A stretch of DNA of 62,551 nucleotides from SFDP01 sp051653625. Lineage in GTDB: Bacteria > Bacillota > Clostridia > Lachnospirales > Lachnospiraceae. The position numbers were made by a program, and so were the translations under genes. The stretch is from assembly GCA_051653625.1 (NCBI GenBank), contig JBOFWM010000057.1, positions 1 through 62,551 of the forward strand, written 5' to 3'. The notes under the pieces are model-generated. The model worked only from the letters and a program-made list of their open reading frames with translations. It ran no database searches and was not told where the DNA came from. The stretch's first letter is position 1. The number at the start of each line of letters is the position of its first letter. Below are positions 8,814-17,413 of the stretch, piece after piece.

Positions 8814-9659
8814 TTGAAGATATCATTTACAAAAATGCATGGTTGTGGAAATGACTACATTTATATTAATGGATTTACAACGAGTATAGAACAAAAGAAA
8901 AAAGAAGAAATTATTAAAAAAATTAGTGATAGACATTTTGGAATTGGTTCAGATGGAGTTATTTTTATCAACCCTTCAAAGGAAGCCGATTTTGAAATGG
9001 AAATGTACAATGCAGACGGAAGTCGTGGTGAAATGTGTGGAAATGGAATTCGATGTGTTGCAAAATATGTATACGATTTTGGATTGACGAGTAGTCCAAA
9101 TATTAGTATTATAAGTGCAGGAGCAATCAAATATCTTACATTATCCATTACAGAAGGAAAAGTGGAATCTGTAAGGGTAAATATGGGGAAACCAATATTA
9201 TATCCAAAAGATATTCCGGTTATTTCTGAACATGATAGTATTGTACATGAACCAATAATTGTTGGAGAAAAAGAATATTTTATGACATGCGTGTCTATGG
9301 GAAATCCACATACAGTGGTTTTTGTAGATGATGTTTCAGACCTAGATCTTGAAAAAATAGGACCAATGTTTGAACATCATAAATTGTTTCCAAATCGTAT
9401 AAATACAGAGTTTGTACAAGTGATTGATGAAACGCATGTAAAAATGAGAGTATGGGAACGCGGAAGCGGTGAAACGCTTGCTTGTGGAACCGGGTGTTGT
9501 GCCACTGCAGTAGCATGTATTTTAAACGGATATACAAAAGAAAAAATGGAAGTAGAAGTGCTAGGTGGAAAACTATTTATCGAATGGGATAAAGAGGAAA
9601 ACTTGGTATATATGACAGGGCCTGCTACTACTGTATTTCAAGGTGAGATTACAGTATAG
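8814..9659 (+). CDS. dapF: Diaminopimelate epimerase
   Basis: Converts LL- to meso-diaminopimelate for lysine and peptidoglycan. 281 aa. The two catalytic cysteines lie in EMCGNGIRC and LACGTGCCAT, the two-base mechanism of this PLP-independent racemase family. It begins with TTG, positioned 9 bases after a GGAGGGA ribosome site that overlaps the end of the ANTAR gene. dapL, making its LL-DAP substrate, follows 45 bases later, so this is a lysine-DAP unit. Confidence 0.96.
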   Translation: MKISFTKMHGCGNDYIYINGFTTSIEQKKKEEIIKKISDRHFGIGSDGVIFINPSKEADFEMEMYNADGSRGEMCGNGIRCVAKYVYDFGLTSSPNISIISAGAIKYLTLSITEGKVESVRVNMGKPILYPKDIPVISEHDSIVHEPIIVGEKEYFMTCVSMGNPHTVVFVDDVSDLDLEKIGPMFEHHKLFPNRINTEFVQVIDETHVKMRVWERGSGETLACGTGCCATAVACILNGYTKEKMEVEVLGGKLFIEWDKEENLVYMTGPATTVFQGEITV

Positions 9660-9704
9660 GAATATAATAGAAATAAAAAGACAAGATAGAAAGAGGAATA
9701 AGAC

Positions 9705-10919
9705 ATGGCAAAAGTGAATCAAAATTATTTAAAATTACCAGGAAGTTATTTGTTTTCAACAATAGGAAAGAAAGTAAATGAATTTGTTGCAGCAAACCCA
9801 GACAAAAAAATTATTCGTTTAGGAATTGGAGATGTAACACAACCACTTGCTCCAGCAATTATTTCATCTCTACATAGTGCAGTAGATGAAATGGCAGAAG
9901 CAGGAAGCTTCAAAGGATATGCGCCTGATTTAGGATATGATTTTTTGAGAAATAAAATTGCAGAATGTGATTATAAAGCAAGAGGATGTGATATTGCGGC
10001 AGATGAGATTTTTGTATCCGATGGTGCAAAATGTGATTCTGGAAATATCCAAGAAATCTTTAGTCAAGATAATAAAATTGCAGTTTGTGATCCAGTATAC
10101 CCAGTATATGTTGATACAAATGTAATGGCAGGAAGAACGGGAGTGTATGATAATGTATCTGAAACATGGAGTAATGTAATTTACATGCCTTGTACAGAAC
10201 AAACAAATTTTGCACCAGAAATTCCAAAAGAAACTCCAGATATTATCTATTTATGTTTTCCAAATAACCCAACAGGTTCAACAATCACAAAAGCACAATT
10301 ACAAGAATGGGTAGATTATGCAAATAAAGTAGGTGCAGTAATTATTTATGATGCAGCTTATGAAGCATATATTTCAAGAGAAGATGTACCACACAGTATT
10401 TATGAATGTGAAGGAGCAAAAACTTGCGCAATTGAATTACATTCTTTCTCTAAGAATGCTGGATTTACAGGACTACGTCTAGGATATACAGTTGTACCAA
10501 AAGAATTAGTGGTAGAAGGCACAAGCTTACATGCGTTATGGGCAAGACGTCATGGAACAAAATATAATGGAGCACCATATATTGTACAAAAAGCTGGAGA
10601 AGCAGTTTATTCAGTAGAAGGACAAGCACAATTAAAAGAGCAAGTTGCATATTATATGAATAATGCATCTTATATTTTTAATGGATTAAAAGAAGCTGGA
10701 TATTCTGTATCGGGTGGTGTTGATGCACCATATATTTGGTTAAAAGCACCAAATAAAATGACAAGCTGGGAATTTTTTGATTATTTATTAGAAAAAGCAA
10801 ATGTAGTAGGTACTCCAGGATCAGGATTTGGACCAAGTGGAGAAACATATTTTAGATTGACAGCATTTGGAAGTTATGAAAATACAGTAGAAGCAATTAA
10901 TCGCATTAAAGCGTTATAA
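9705..10919 (+). CDS. dapL: LL-diaminopimelate aminotransferase
   Basis: Single-step conversion of tetrahydrodipicolinate to LL-DAP (the aminotransferase route of plants, chlamydiae and many Clostridia). 404 aa. N-terminal NYLKLPGSYLFSTIGKKV is highly characteristic; the PLP lysine is in HSFSKNAGFTGLRLGYTV; FPNNPTG binds the carboxylate and ring. Downstream neighbour of dapF, co-directional. No terminator is seen between its stop and the T-box leader. Confidence 0.96.
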   Translation: MAKVNQNYLKLPGSYLFSTIGKKVNEFVAANPDKKIIRLGIGDVTQPLAPAIISSLHSAVDEMAEAGSFKGYAPDLGYDFLRNKIAECDYKARGCDIAADEIFVSDGAKCDSGNIQEIFSQDNKIAVCDPVYPVYVDTNVMAGRTGVYDNVSETWSNVIYMPCTEQTNFAPEIPKETPDIIYLCFPNNPTGSTITKAQLQEWVDYANKVGAVIIYDAAYEAYISREDVPHSIYECEGAKTCAIELHSFSKNAGFTGLRLGYTVVPKELVVEGTSLHALWARRHGTKYNGAPYIVQKAGEAVYSVEGQAQLKEQVAYYMNNASYIFNGLKEAGYSVSGGVDAPYIWLKAPNKMTSWEFFDYLLEKANVVGTPGSGFGPSGETYFRLTAFGSYENTVEAINRIKAL

Positions 10920-10934
10920 AATGGTTGCAAAAGT

Positions 10935-11219
10935 AAGAATTACATGATAGAATTTCCATGTTAAAGGCAAAGAACTAGACTCTTATTAAGGGATGTAACA
11001 GGAATGTAGTGTCACCGACTGAAAGCACTACTTACAAAAGCTAATGAAGACAACACTAGGGAGCTGATTATTCGAGACACTTTGGTGAGGTAGGGTAATA
11101 CGTGATTACGCGTTAAGTGATTTGAGAGATAAGAAGAAACCTTCTTATAATGCGGGTGGTACCGCGGGTAAATGATGAACCCGTCCCGGAATGCGTAAGC
11201 ATTTCTGGGACGTTTTTTT
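10935..11219 (+). promoter_or_regulatory. T-box riboswitch leader of aspS-gatCAB
   Basis: The conserved T-box core is present at 11149-11166 (AATGCGGGTGGTACCGCG), followed by a strong terminator. Upstream is Stem I: CTAG (10975-10978) pairs with CTAG (11056-11059), and ATTA (10985-10988) with TAAT (11042-11045). This leaves a 3' specifier loop GAAGACAACA at 11046-11055. AAC (Asn) at 11052-11054, followed by A, is the likely specifier; GAA and GAC codons are in the same loop. Uncharged tRNA should favour the antiterminator and raise expression of the Asn-tRNA pathway. The base of the T-box that pairs with the tRNA discriminator is T. Confidence 0.93.
11182..11219 (+). terminator. T-box intrinsic terminator
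   Basis: Stem CGTCCCGGAATGC / GCATTTCTGGGACG around a GTAA loop, with one mismatch region, then seven T (11213-11219). An in-frame ATG at 11191 lies inside this hairpin and is not the start of aspS. Confidence 0.92.
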
Positions 11220-11250
11220 ATGTATATTTTTAGGAAAAGGAGAGAAAATA

Positions 11251-12582
11251 ATGGAATTTATCACAGGGAACTGTAAAAAAGAAGTCAAAAATATTAGTGA
11301 ATTAGCAGCATTTGCTGGGACAAAAGAGGAAGTAAAAGTAAATGGTACAATTCATGTTGTTCGAGATATGGGAACGGTATCCTTTGTTGTATTAAGAAAA
11401 GCAGAAGGGTTACTTCAATGTGTCTTTGAAGAAGGTGTAACAAATTTTGATAGTAAAGAACTTCGAGAAGCATGCACCATAGAAGTAACGGGATGTGTTG
11501 AAACTTCTGAAAAAGCACCAAATGGGTTTGAAGTAAGAATGAAAAATGTTGTTATGTTATCAACACCTGCAGAACCATTGCCAATTCCAATTGGGAAATG
11601 GAAAATGAACACAACTTTAGAAACAAACTTAAATTTAAGACCAATTTCTTTAAGAAATATTAAAGAAAGAGCAAAATTTAGAGTACAAGAAGCAATTGTA
11701 AGAGGATTTCGTGATTATCTTACAGAAAAAGGATTTACAGAAATTCATACGCCAAAAATTGGTTCAAAAGGAGCAGAAGGTGGAGCAAATATTTTTAAGT
11801 TAGATTATTTTCATACACCTGCAATCTTAGCTCAAAGTCCACAATTTTATAAACAAATGATGGTAGGGGTATTTGATCGTGTTTATGAAGTGGCACCAGT
11901 ATTTCGTGCAGAAAAACACAATACAAAAAGACATTTAAATGAATATACATCTCTTGATTTTGAAGTTGGATTTATCGATAGTTTCAATGATATTATGGAA
12001 TTTGAAACAGGGGTTTTACAAAAAATTATGGAATTATTAAAGACAGAATACGCAAAAGAACTTAAGATTTTAAATATTGAGTTACCAAATGTTGATAAAA
12101 TTCCATCAGTACGATTTGATGAAGCTAAGAAATTAGTGGCAGAAAAATATAATAGAACAATTCGTAATCCTTACGATTTAGAACCAGAAGAAGAAGTATT
12201 AATTGGACAATATTTTAAAGAAGAATACGATGCTGATTTTGTATTTGTTACACACTATCCAAGTAAAAAACGTCCATTTTATGCATTAGATGATCCAGCA
12301 GATGAAACATTTACATTAAGTTTTGACTGTTTATTCCGAGGGATGGAAATTACTACTGGTGGTCAACGTATTCATGATTATCATGCATTATTAGAAAAAA
12401 TTGAAAAACGTGGAATGACTCCAGAAGGAATGGAACATTATTTAATGGCATTTAAACACGGAATGCCACCACACGGAGGATTAGGGCTTGGATTAGAGCG
12501 TTTTGCGATGAAGCTTGTAGGAGAAGAAAATGTAAGAGAAACTACATTATTTCCTCGTGATTTAAGTAGACTTGAACCATAG
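11251..12582 (+). CDS. aspS: Archaeal-type (probably non-discriminating) aspartyl-tRNA synthetase
   Basis: Class II synthetase of 443 aa. N-terminal OB-fold anticodon-binding domain (VKVNGTIHVVRDMG) and catalytic core with motif 2 (VFRAEKHNTKRHLNEYTSLDFE) and motif 3 (GGLGLGLERFAMKL). It is short and lacks the GAD insertion of bacterial AspRS, so it is the archaeal-type AspRS2. These forms usually charge both tRNA-Asp and tRNA-Asn; the adjacent gatCAB strongly suggests this enzyme makes Asp-tRNA(Asn) for transamidation. The start at 11251 follows AGGAAAAGGAGAG; the upstream ATG at 11191 is in the terminator stem. Controlled by the T-box. Confidence 0.92.
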   Translation: MEFITGNCKKEVKNISELAAFAGTKEEVKVNGTIHVVRDMGTVSFVVLRKAEGLLQCVFEEGVTNFDSKELREACTIEVTGCVETSEKAPNGFEVRMKNVVMLSTPAEPLPIPIGKWKMNTTLETNLNLRPISLRNIKERAKFRVQEAIVRGFRDYLTEKGFTEIHTPKIGSKGAEGGANIFKLDYFHTPAILAQSPQFYKQMMVGVFDRVYEVAPVFRAEKHNTKRHLNEYTSLDFEVGFIDSFNDIMEFETGVLQKIMELLKTEYAKELKILNIELPNVDKIPSVRFDEAKKLVAEKYNRTIRNPYDLEPEEEVLIGQYFKEEYDADFVFVTHYPSKKRPFYALDDPADETFTLSFDCLFRGMEITTGGQRIHDYHALLEKIEKRGMTPEGMEHYLMAFKHGMPPHGGLGLGLERFAMKLVGEENVRETTLFPRDLSRLEP

Positions 12583-12604
12583 TGTGAAAGAAAGGATTAA
12601 AGCA

Positions 12605-12895
12605 ATGAAAAATATTATTAGCGATGAGACAATGGAATATGTAGGAATTCTTGCAAAATTAGAACTCTCAGAAGAAGAAAAAGAACAAGCAAAAGAAGAT
12701 ATGGGAAAAATGCTTGATTATATTGATAAAATGAATGAATTAGATACAAGTAATACAGAGCCAATTAGTCATATTTTTCATAATGGAAATGTATTTCGTG
12801 AAGATGTGATTACAAATGGAGATGATAGTATAAATATTTTAAGAAATGCACCTGGATCAAAAGATAATATGTTTAAGGTTCCAAAGACCGTTTAA
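12605..12895 (+). CDS. gatC: Asp/Glu-tRNA amidotransferase subunit C
   Basis: Small 96-residue subunit that clamps GatA to GatB. Typical motifs: ETMEYVGILAKLELSEEE at the start, MLDYIDKMNELDTSNTEPISH in the middle, and the C-terminal NILRNAPGSKDNMFKVPK. The frame is open from 12572, but ATG 12605 with GAAAGGAT ahead matches the family start. Second gene of the T-box operon. Confidence 0.95.
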   Translation: MKNIISDETMEYVGILAKLELSEEEKEQAKEDMGKMLDYIDKMNELDTSNTEPISHIFHNGNVFREDVITNGDDSINILRNAPGSKDNMFKVPKTV

Positions 12896-12928
12896 TCCCA
12901 TTCAAAATAGAAAAGAAAGGCAAAGAAT

Positions 12929-14395
12929 ATGAGTATTTTAAATGATACAGCAGTAGGAATTGGTAAGAAAATCAAAGCAAAAGAGCTCACTGTTTTAGAA
13001 GTGACAAAAGCAGTATTCGAGCAAATTGAGAAAGTAGAATCTACCATTCATTCTTATGTGACTTTAGATAAAGAAGGCGCTTTAAAGAGAGCGGAAGAAG
13101 TACAAGAAAAAATTGATGCGGGAGAATTAACAGGTCCACTTGCAGGTGTTCCTGTTGCAATCAAAGATAACATGTGTACCAAAGATTTACTAACTACTTG
13201 TTCTTCAAAAATTTTAGGTAATTTTATTCCTACTTATACAGCTACAGCTGTAGCATTATTAGAAGAAGCGGGAGCAGTTATTATTGGGAAAACAAATATG
13301 GACGAATTTGCGATGGGTTCAACTTCAGAAACTTCAGCATTTGGAGCAACAAAAAATCCATGGAATAAAGAACATGTGCCAGGAGGATCTTCGGGTGGTA
13401 GTGCGGCAGCAGTAGCTGCAAAAGAATGTTTTTATGCATTAGGATCTGATACGGGTGGTTCTATTCGCCAACCAGCAGGATATTGTGGTGTAGTAGGAAT
13501 GAAACCAACTTACGGAACTGTTTCAAGATACGGTTTAATTGCTTATGGTTCTTCGCTAGATCAAATAGGACCAATTTGTAAGGATGTAACAGATTGTGCA
13601 ACCATATTAGAAATTATTTCAAAAAGAGATGAAAAAGACTCTACTTCTATAAAAAGAGAAGATCTAGACTTTACCTCAGCTCTAAAAGAAGATGTTTCAG
13701 GAATGAGAATTGGAATTCCAAAAACATATTTTAATGATGGGATTGATGAAGAAACAAAAAATGCAGTATTAGAGGCAGCAAAAGTATTAGAAGCAAAAGG
13801 GGCGATTGTTTCTGAATTTGATTTAGATTTAGTAGAGTATGCAATTCCTACCTATTATACAATAGCAGCGGCAGAAGCGAGTTCTAATTTAGAACGTTTC
13901 GATGGAATCAAATATGGATATCGTACAAGTGAGTATGAAGGTCTGCATAATATGTATAAAAAAACTCGTTCAAATGGATTTGGGCCAGAGGTAAAACGTA
14001 GAATTATGTTGGGGTCTTTTATTTTAAGTTCGGGTTATTATGATGCATATTATTTAAAAGCATTAAAAGTAAAAGGGCTTATAAAAGAAGCTTTTGACAA
14101 AGCATTTGAAACTTATGATATTATTTTAGGGCCAGTTGCGCCAACGACAGCTCCTAAGTTAGGCGAAAGCTTATCGGATCCATTGAAAATGTACTTAAGT
14201 GATATCTATACGATAGCAGTGAATTTGGCGGGAATTCCAGGAATTAGTGTTCCTTGTGGATTAGATAAAGCTGGATTACCAATCGGATTACAATTAATCG
14301 GAAATGTTTTTGAAGAAAAGAAATTAATTCAAGCTGCTTATACGTATGAATGTGCAAGAGGAAGTTTTAATTTACCAGAAAAGGGGGACAAATAA
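12929..14395 (+). CDS. gatA: Asp/Glu-tRNA amidotransferase subunit A (amidase)
   Basis: Glutaminase subunit that releases ammonia for conversion of Asp-tRNA(Asn) to Asn-tRNA(Asn). 488 aa, amidase-signature fold. The Ser-cisSer-Lys triad is complete: K79 (VAIKDN), S154 (PGGSSGGS) and nucleophile S178 (GSDTGGSIRQPAG). AAAGAAAGGC ribosome site. Third gene of the operon, two bases upstream of gatB. Confidence 0.97.
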   Translation: MSILNDTAVGIGKKIKAKELTVLEVTKAVFEQIEKVESTIHSYVTLDKEGALKRAEEVQEKIDAGELTGPLAGVPVAIKDNMCTKDLLTTCSSKILGNFIPTYTATAVALLEEAGAVIIGKTNMDEFAMGSTSETSAFGATKNPWNKEHVPGGSSGGSAAAVAAKECFYALGSDTGGSIRQPAGYCGVVGMKPTYGTVSRYGLIAYGSSLDQIGPICKDVTDCATILEIISKRDEKDSTSIKREDLDFTSALKEDVSGMRIGIPKTYFNDGIDEETKNAVLEAAKVLEAKGAIVSEFDLDLVEYAIPTYYTIAAAEASSNLERFDGIKYGYRTSEYEGLHNMYKKTRSNGFGPEVKRRIMLGSFILSSGYYDAYYLKALKVKGLIKEAFDKAFETYDIILGPVAPTTAPKLGESLSDPLKMYLSDIYTIAVNLAGIPGISVPCGLDKAGLPIGLQLIGNVFEEKKLIQAAYTYECARGSFNLPEKGDK

Positions 14396-14397
14396 AT

Positions 14398-15831
14398 ATG
14401 GCAAAACAATATGAAACAGTCATTGGTTTAGAAGTCCATGTTGAACTTGGAACCAAAACAAAAATCTTTTGTGGATGTAGTACAGAATTTGGTGGAAGTC
14501 CAAATACGCATACTTGCCCTGTATGTACAGGTATGCCAGGATCTCTTCCAGTGTTAAATAAACAAGTGGTAGAATATGCGATGGCAGTTGGTCTTGCAAC
14601 AAATTGTGAAATTACAAGAAATTGTAAATTTGACCGTAAAAATTATTTTTATCCAGATAATCCACAAAATTATCAAATTTCTCAATTGTATTTACCAATT
14701 TGTAGAAATGGTGTGATTGAAATTGAAACTGCAAATGGAACAAAAACAATTGGAATTCATGAAATTCATATGGAAGAAGATGCAGGAAAATTAATTCATG
14801 ATGAATGGGATGATTGTTCTTTGGTAGATTATAATCGTTCAGGTGTTCCACTTATTGAGATTGTATCAGAACCAGATATGAGAAACGCAGAAGAAGTAGT
14901 TGCTTACTTAGAAAAACTTCGTTTGATTATTCAATATTTAGGAGCATCTGATTGTAAGCTAAATGAAGGCTCTATGAGAGCTGACGTAAACTTATCGATT
15001 CGTGAAGTTGGAGCAAAAGAATTTGGTACTAGAACAGAAATGAAAAATTTAAATTCTTTTAAAGCAATTGTTCGTGCTATTGAATCAGAAAGAGCACGTC
15101 AAATTGAATTATTAGAAGAAGGAAAAGAAGTCGTTCAAGAAACAAGACGTTGGGATGACAATAAAGAGTATTCTTATGCAATGCGTTCCAAAGAAGATGC
15201 ACAAGATTATCGCTATTTTCCAGATCCAGACTTAGTTCCAATCTTTATCAGTGAAGAATGGATTGAAGAAGTAAAAGCAAATCAACCAGAACTTAGAGCA
15301 GAGAAAATGAATCGTTATCGCGAAGAATTTAATATTCCAGATTACGATATTGAAATTTTAACATCTTCTAAACATATGGCAGATTTATTTGAAGAGACTG
15401 TAGCAATTTGTCATGAACCTAAGAAAGTATCAAATTGGTTAATGGTAGAAACTCTTCGTTTGATCAAAGAAAAAGAATTAGAAGTAGATGATATTAAATT
15501 TTCGCCAGCTAATCTTGCACTGTTAATTCAAATGGCAGATAAAAAGGTAATCAATAGTAGTGTGGCAAAAGAAATTTTTGAAGAAATCTTCTCAAATGAC
15601 GTGAATCCAGAAGTGTATGCAAAAGAAAAAGGATTGATTATTGTTCAAGATGAGGGAGCACTTCGTAAAGTAGTAGAAGAAGTAGTTGCAGCGAATCCAA
15701 AAGCCATCGAGGATTATAGAGGTGGAAAAGAAAAAGCACTTGGTGCTTTAGTTGGACAAACAATGAAAAAAATGGGTGGAAAAGCCGATCCAACTTTAAT
15801 TAACCAAATAATATTAGAATTAATAAATTAA
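14398..15831 (+). CDS. gatB: Asp/Glu-tRNA amidotransferase subunit B (kinase/tRNA binding)
   Basis: 477 aa. Phosphorylates the tRNA-bound aspartate (or glutamate) and binds the tRNA. The N-terminal YETVIGLEVHVELGTKTKIF and zinc-site cysteines (FCGCSTEFGG and CPVCTGMPGSLP) are intact, and the C-terminal YqeY-like tail carries GALVGQTMKKMGGKADP. Start is 2 bases after the gatA stop, so the two are coupled. Ends the T-box operon. Because glnS is present at 24516, the likely substrate is Asp-tRNA(Asn). Confidence 0.97.
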   Translation: MAKQYETVIGLEVHVELGTKTKIFCGCSTEFGGSPNTHTCPVCTGMPGSLPVLNKQVVEYAMAVGLATNCEITRNCKFDRKNYFYPDNPQNYQISQLYLPICRNGVIEIETANGTKTIGIHEIHMEEDAGKLIHDEWDDCSLVDYNRSGVPLIEIVSEPDMRNAEEVVAYLEKLRLIIQYLGASDCKLNEGSMRADVNLSIREVGAKEFGTRTEMKNLNSFKAIVRAIESERARQIELLEEGKEVVQETRRWDDNKEYSYAMRSKEDAQDYRYFPDPDLVPIFISEEWIEEVKANQPELRAEKMNRYREEFNIPDYDIEILTSSKHMADLFEETVAICHEPKKVSNWLMVETLRLIKEKELEVDDIKFSPANLALLIQMADKKVINSSVAKEIFEEIFSNDVNPEVYAKEKGLIIVQDEGALRKVVEEVVAANPKAIEDYRGGKEKALGALVGQTMKKMGGKADPTLINQIILELIN

Positions 15832-15833
15832 AC

Positions 15834-15880
15834 AAAAAAAGAATCAATAGCAGCTTATTTTGCTCCTATTGATTCTTTTT
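15834..15880. terminator. Bidirectional terminator after gatB
   Basis: 10-bp stem GAATCAATAG (15841-15850) / CTATTGATTC (15866-15875), with a small inner AGC/GCT stem. Five T follow on the right and a run of A precedes on the left, so it can serve both gatB and the convergent gene. Confidence 0.88.
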
Positions 15881-16586
15881 ATTCTTGTAAAAAATCTAAA
15901 AATGATTTTGCGTATTCTGTATTAGAACTACTTACGACAAAACCAAAATATGCGGTTGTGTTTGGATAGCTTTGTGTATCAATTACCTTTTTAAAATCAT
16001 TAACTTTAATTCCCACTGGAAAATACTCAGAATCGTTTGCAATAAAATTACCATCCTCGTCCATATCTTGAATTTGTGCATAGATAAGATGGTCTCCATA
16101 TTTTGATAATTCTTCTTCGCTAAGTATTTCACGCAAATCTGTAAAATATCCATGATTCGCATATTTTTGGAAATACTCCTTGTCGGATAGTATCACATCA
16201 AGTGTACCACTAGAAACATTTGCAATTAACTTCTGAACAATAGTAACACTATATTGAGAAACATCGTTTTCGTTTAAATAATAAGTTGCATCGAGCTGTG
16301 TTTCGCAAGTTGATGTATTTAAATTAATATAATTATTAAACTCTTCCATCAGAACTTCTTCTTCAATGTTTGGAAACGAATTAATAAAGGCAACATTTAA
16401 AACTTGTTCTTTGCGTGATACAATACTATAAATAATACCACAGACTAAAAATACTACTAGAATAAGTAATATTGCATGTATTTTATAATAATATGAATAA
16501 TATTTAAGTTTTACACTTAATGGTTCATCCTTTAATTTATAGTGTTGTTCTTTTATTTCGTCAAAAACTGAATTTCCATTAGCCAT
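15879..16586 (-). CDS. Single-pass membrane protein with solute-binding-like extracellular domain
   Basis: 235 aa from ATG 16586, chosen because GAAAGG precedes it; upstream in-frame codons lack a ribosome site. A polar N-terminal cytoplasmic segment of about 35 residues, one transmembrane helix (IHAILLILVVFLVCGIIYSIV), then an extracellular domain. The C-terminal YFGFVVSSSNTEYAKSFLDF resembles the last part of extracellular solute-binding proteins, as does GTLDVILSDKEYFQKYANHG. It may be a membrane-tethered relative of such proteins. No transporter genes adjoin it. The stop codon overlaps the T-run of the terminator shared with gatB. Confidence 0.55.
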   Translation of the reverse strand: MANGNSVFDEIKEQHYKLKDEPLSVKLKYYSYYYKIHAILLILVVFLVCGIIYSIVSRKEQVLNVAFINSFPNIEEEVLMEEFNNYINLNTSTCETQLDATYYLNENDVSQYSVTIVQKLIANVSSGTLDVILSDKEYFQKYANHGYFTDLREILSEEELSKYGDHLIYAQIQDMDEDGNFIANDSEYFPVGIKVNDFKKVIDTQSYPNTTAYFGFVVSSSNTEYAKSFLDFLQE

Positions 16587-16748
16587 AATTTTTATACCTT
16601 TCAACTTACAAAATAATTGCATATATACATAATAATGAATTATTGAGATAGTGTCAACGAACGTAAAATAAAAGAATATTAAAAAAGAATAAAAAAAATA
16701 AATAAATAAAAGAAGTATAATAAGTATATGAAAGTTTTATTGATTATC

Positions 16749-16783
16749 TTGAAACTTAAAATCAAATACTATAATATAGTATT
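16749..16783 (+). promoter_or_regulatory. Promoter with overlapping 19-bp palindrome
   Basis: TTGAAA (16749-16754), 17 bases, TAATAT (16772-16777). A perfect palindrome, AATACTATA-A-TATAGTATT (16765-16783), covers the -10, which would suit a repressor. The regulator is unknown. Confidence 0.45.
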
Positions 16784-16819
16784 CATAGAATAAATGAAAA
16801 AGAGAAGAGGGAATTACGT

Positions 16820-17317
16820 ATGAATGAAACTTATGTAGAGGTACTTGTAAAAAGAAAAAGCACGGTTGCAATGGTAATGTTAAAATATTTCTTGATTGTA
16901 TTAACTGCTCTTTTTGCTTTTTTTGGATTTGTTGGAGTAACAATAGCATTAGTATTAGCAGTAGTATCACTAGTCCTTGCATATTTAGTTGGGCTAATGA
17001 GTGATTTGGAATTTGAATATACTTACATTGATAAAGAATTACAAGTAGATAAAATTATGGGGAAAAGCAAGCGAAAAAGAGTTGCAACGTTAGATTTAAA
17101 TAAATTAGAAGTGTTAGCACCTATTACATCTCATAAATTAGATGAATTTAAAAATAGAAAATATAAAGAGTTGGATTTTTCATCGAATGAAATAAAGCAA
17201 CCAGATATAAGATATGTGCTCTACATGAATGGAGAAAGTAGAATAGTATTTGAGCCTTCGGAAGAGATGGTAAAGGCAATTTATAATATTGCCCCAAGAA
17301 AAGTGTCATTACATTAG
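16820..17317 (+). CDS. Small two-helix membrane protein (possible DUF6106)
   Basis: 165 aa. Short N-terminus NETYVEVLVKRKSTVAM, then two closely packed hydrophobic helices (about residues 21-65), then a soluble domain of about 100 residues with a PH-like beta pattern (FEYTYIDKELQVDKIMGKSKRKR, VATLDLNKLEVLAP). The layout resembles a family found in Lachnospiraceae annotated, as I recall, DUF6106; that name is not certain. Function unknown. Ribosome site AGAGGG. Stands alone between a reverse gene and guaB. Confidence 0.6.
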   Translation: MNETYVEVLVKRKSTVAMVMLKYFLIVLTALFAFFGFVGVTIALVLAVVSLVLAYLVGLMSDLEFEYTYIDKELQVDKIMGKSKRKRVATLDLNKLEVLAPITSHKLDEFKNRKYKELDFSSNEIKQPDIRYVLYMNGESRIVFEPSEEMVKAIYNIAPRKVSLH

Positions 17318-17349
17318 AAATTTAGTGAAAATTGCATACGATGAAGTAA

Positions 17350-17378
17350 TTGACAGAAGCATAATGCTTTGTTAAAAT
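17350..17378 (+). promoter_or_regulatory. Promoter of guaB
   Basis: Near-consensus TTGACA (17350-17355), 17 bases, TAAAAT (17373-17378). Predicted start about 17385, giving a short leader with AAGGAGG for guaB. Confidence 0.75.
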
Positions 17379-17413
17379 TTTAATAATTATCTAAAAACGA
17401 AGGAGGAAAGAAA

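Noticed and set aside
11191..11250. ATG at 11191 as start of aspS
   Set aside because: It is within the T-box terminator stem; ATG 11251 has a good ribosome site and matches the family N-terminus.
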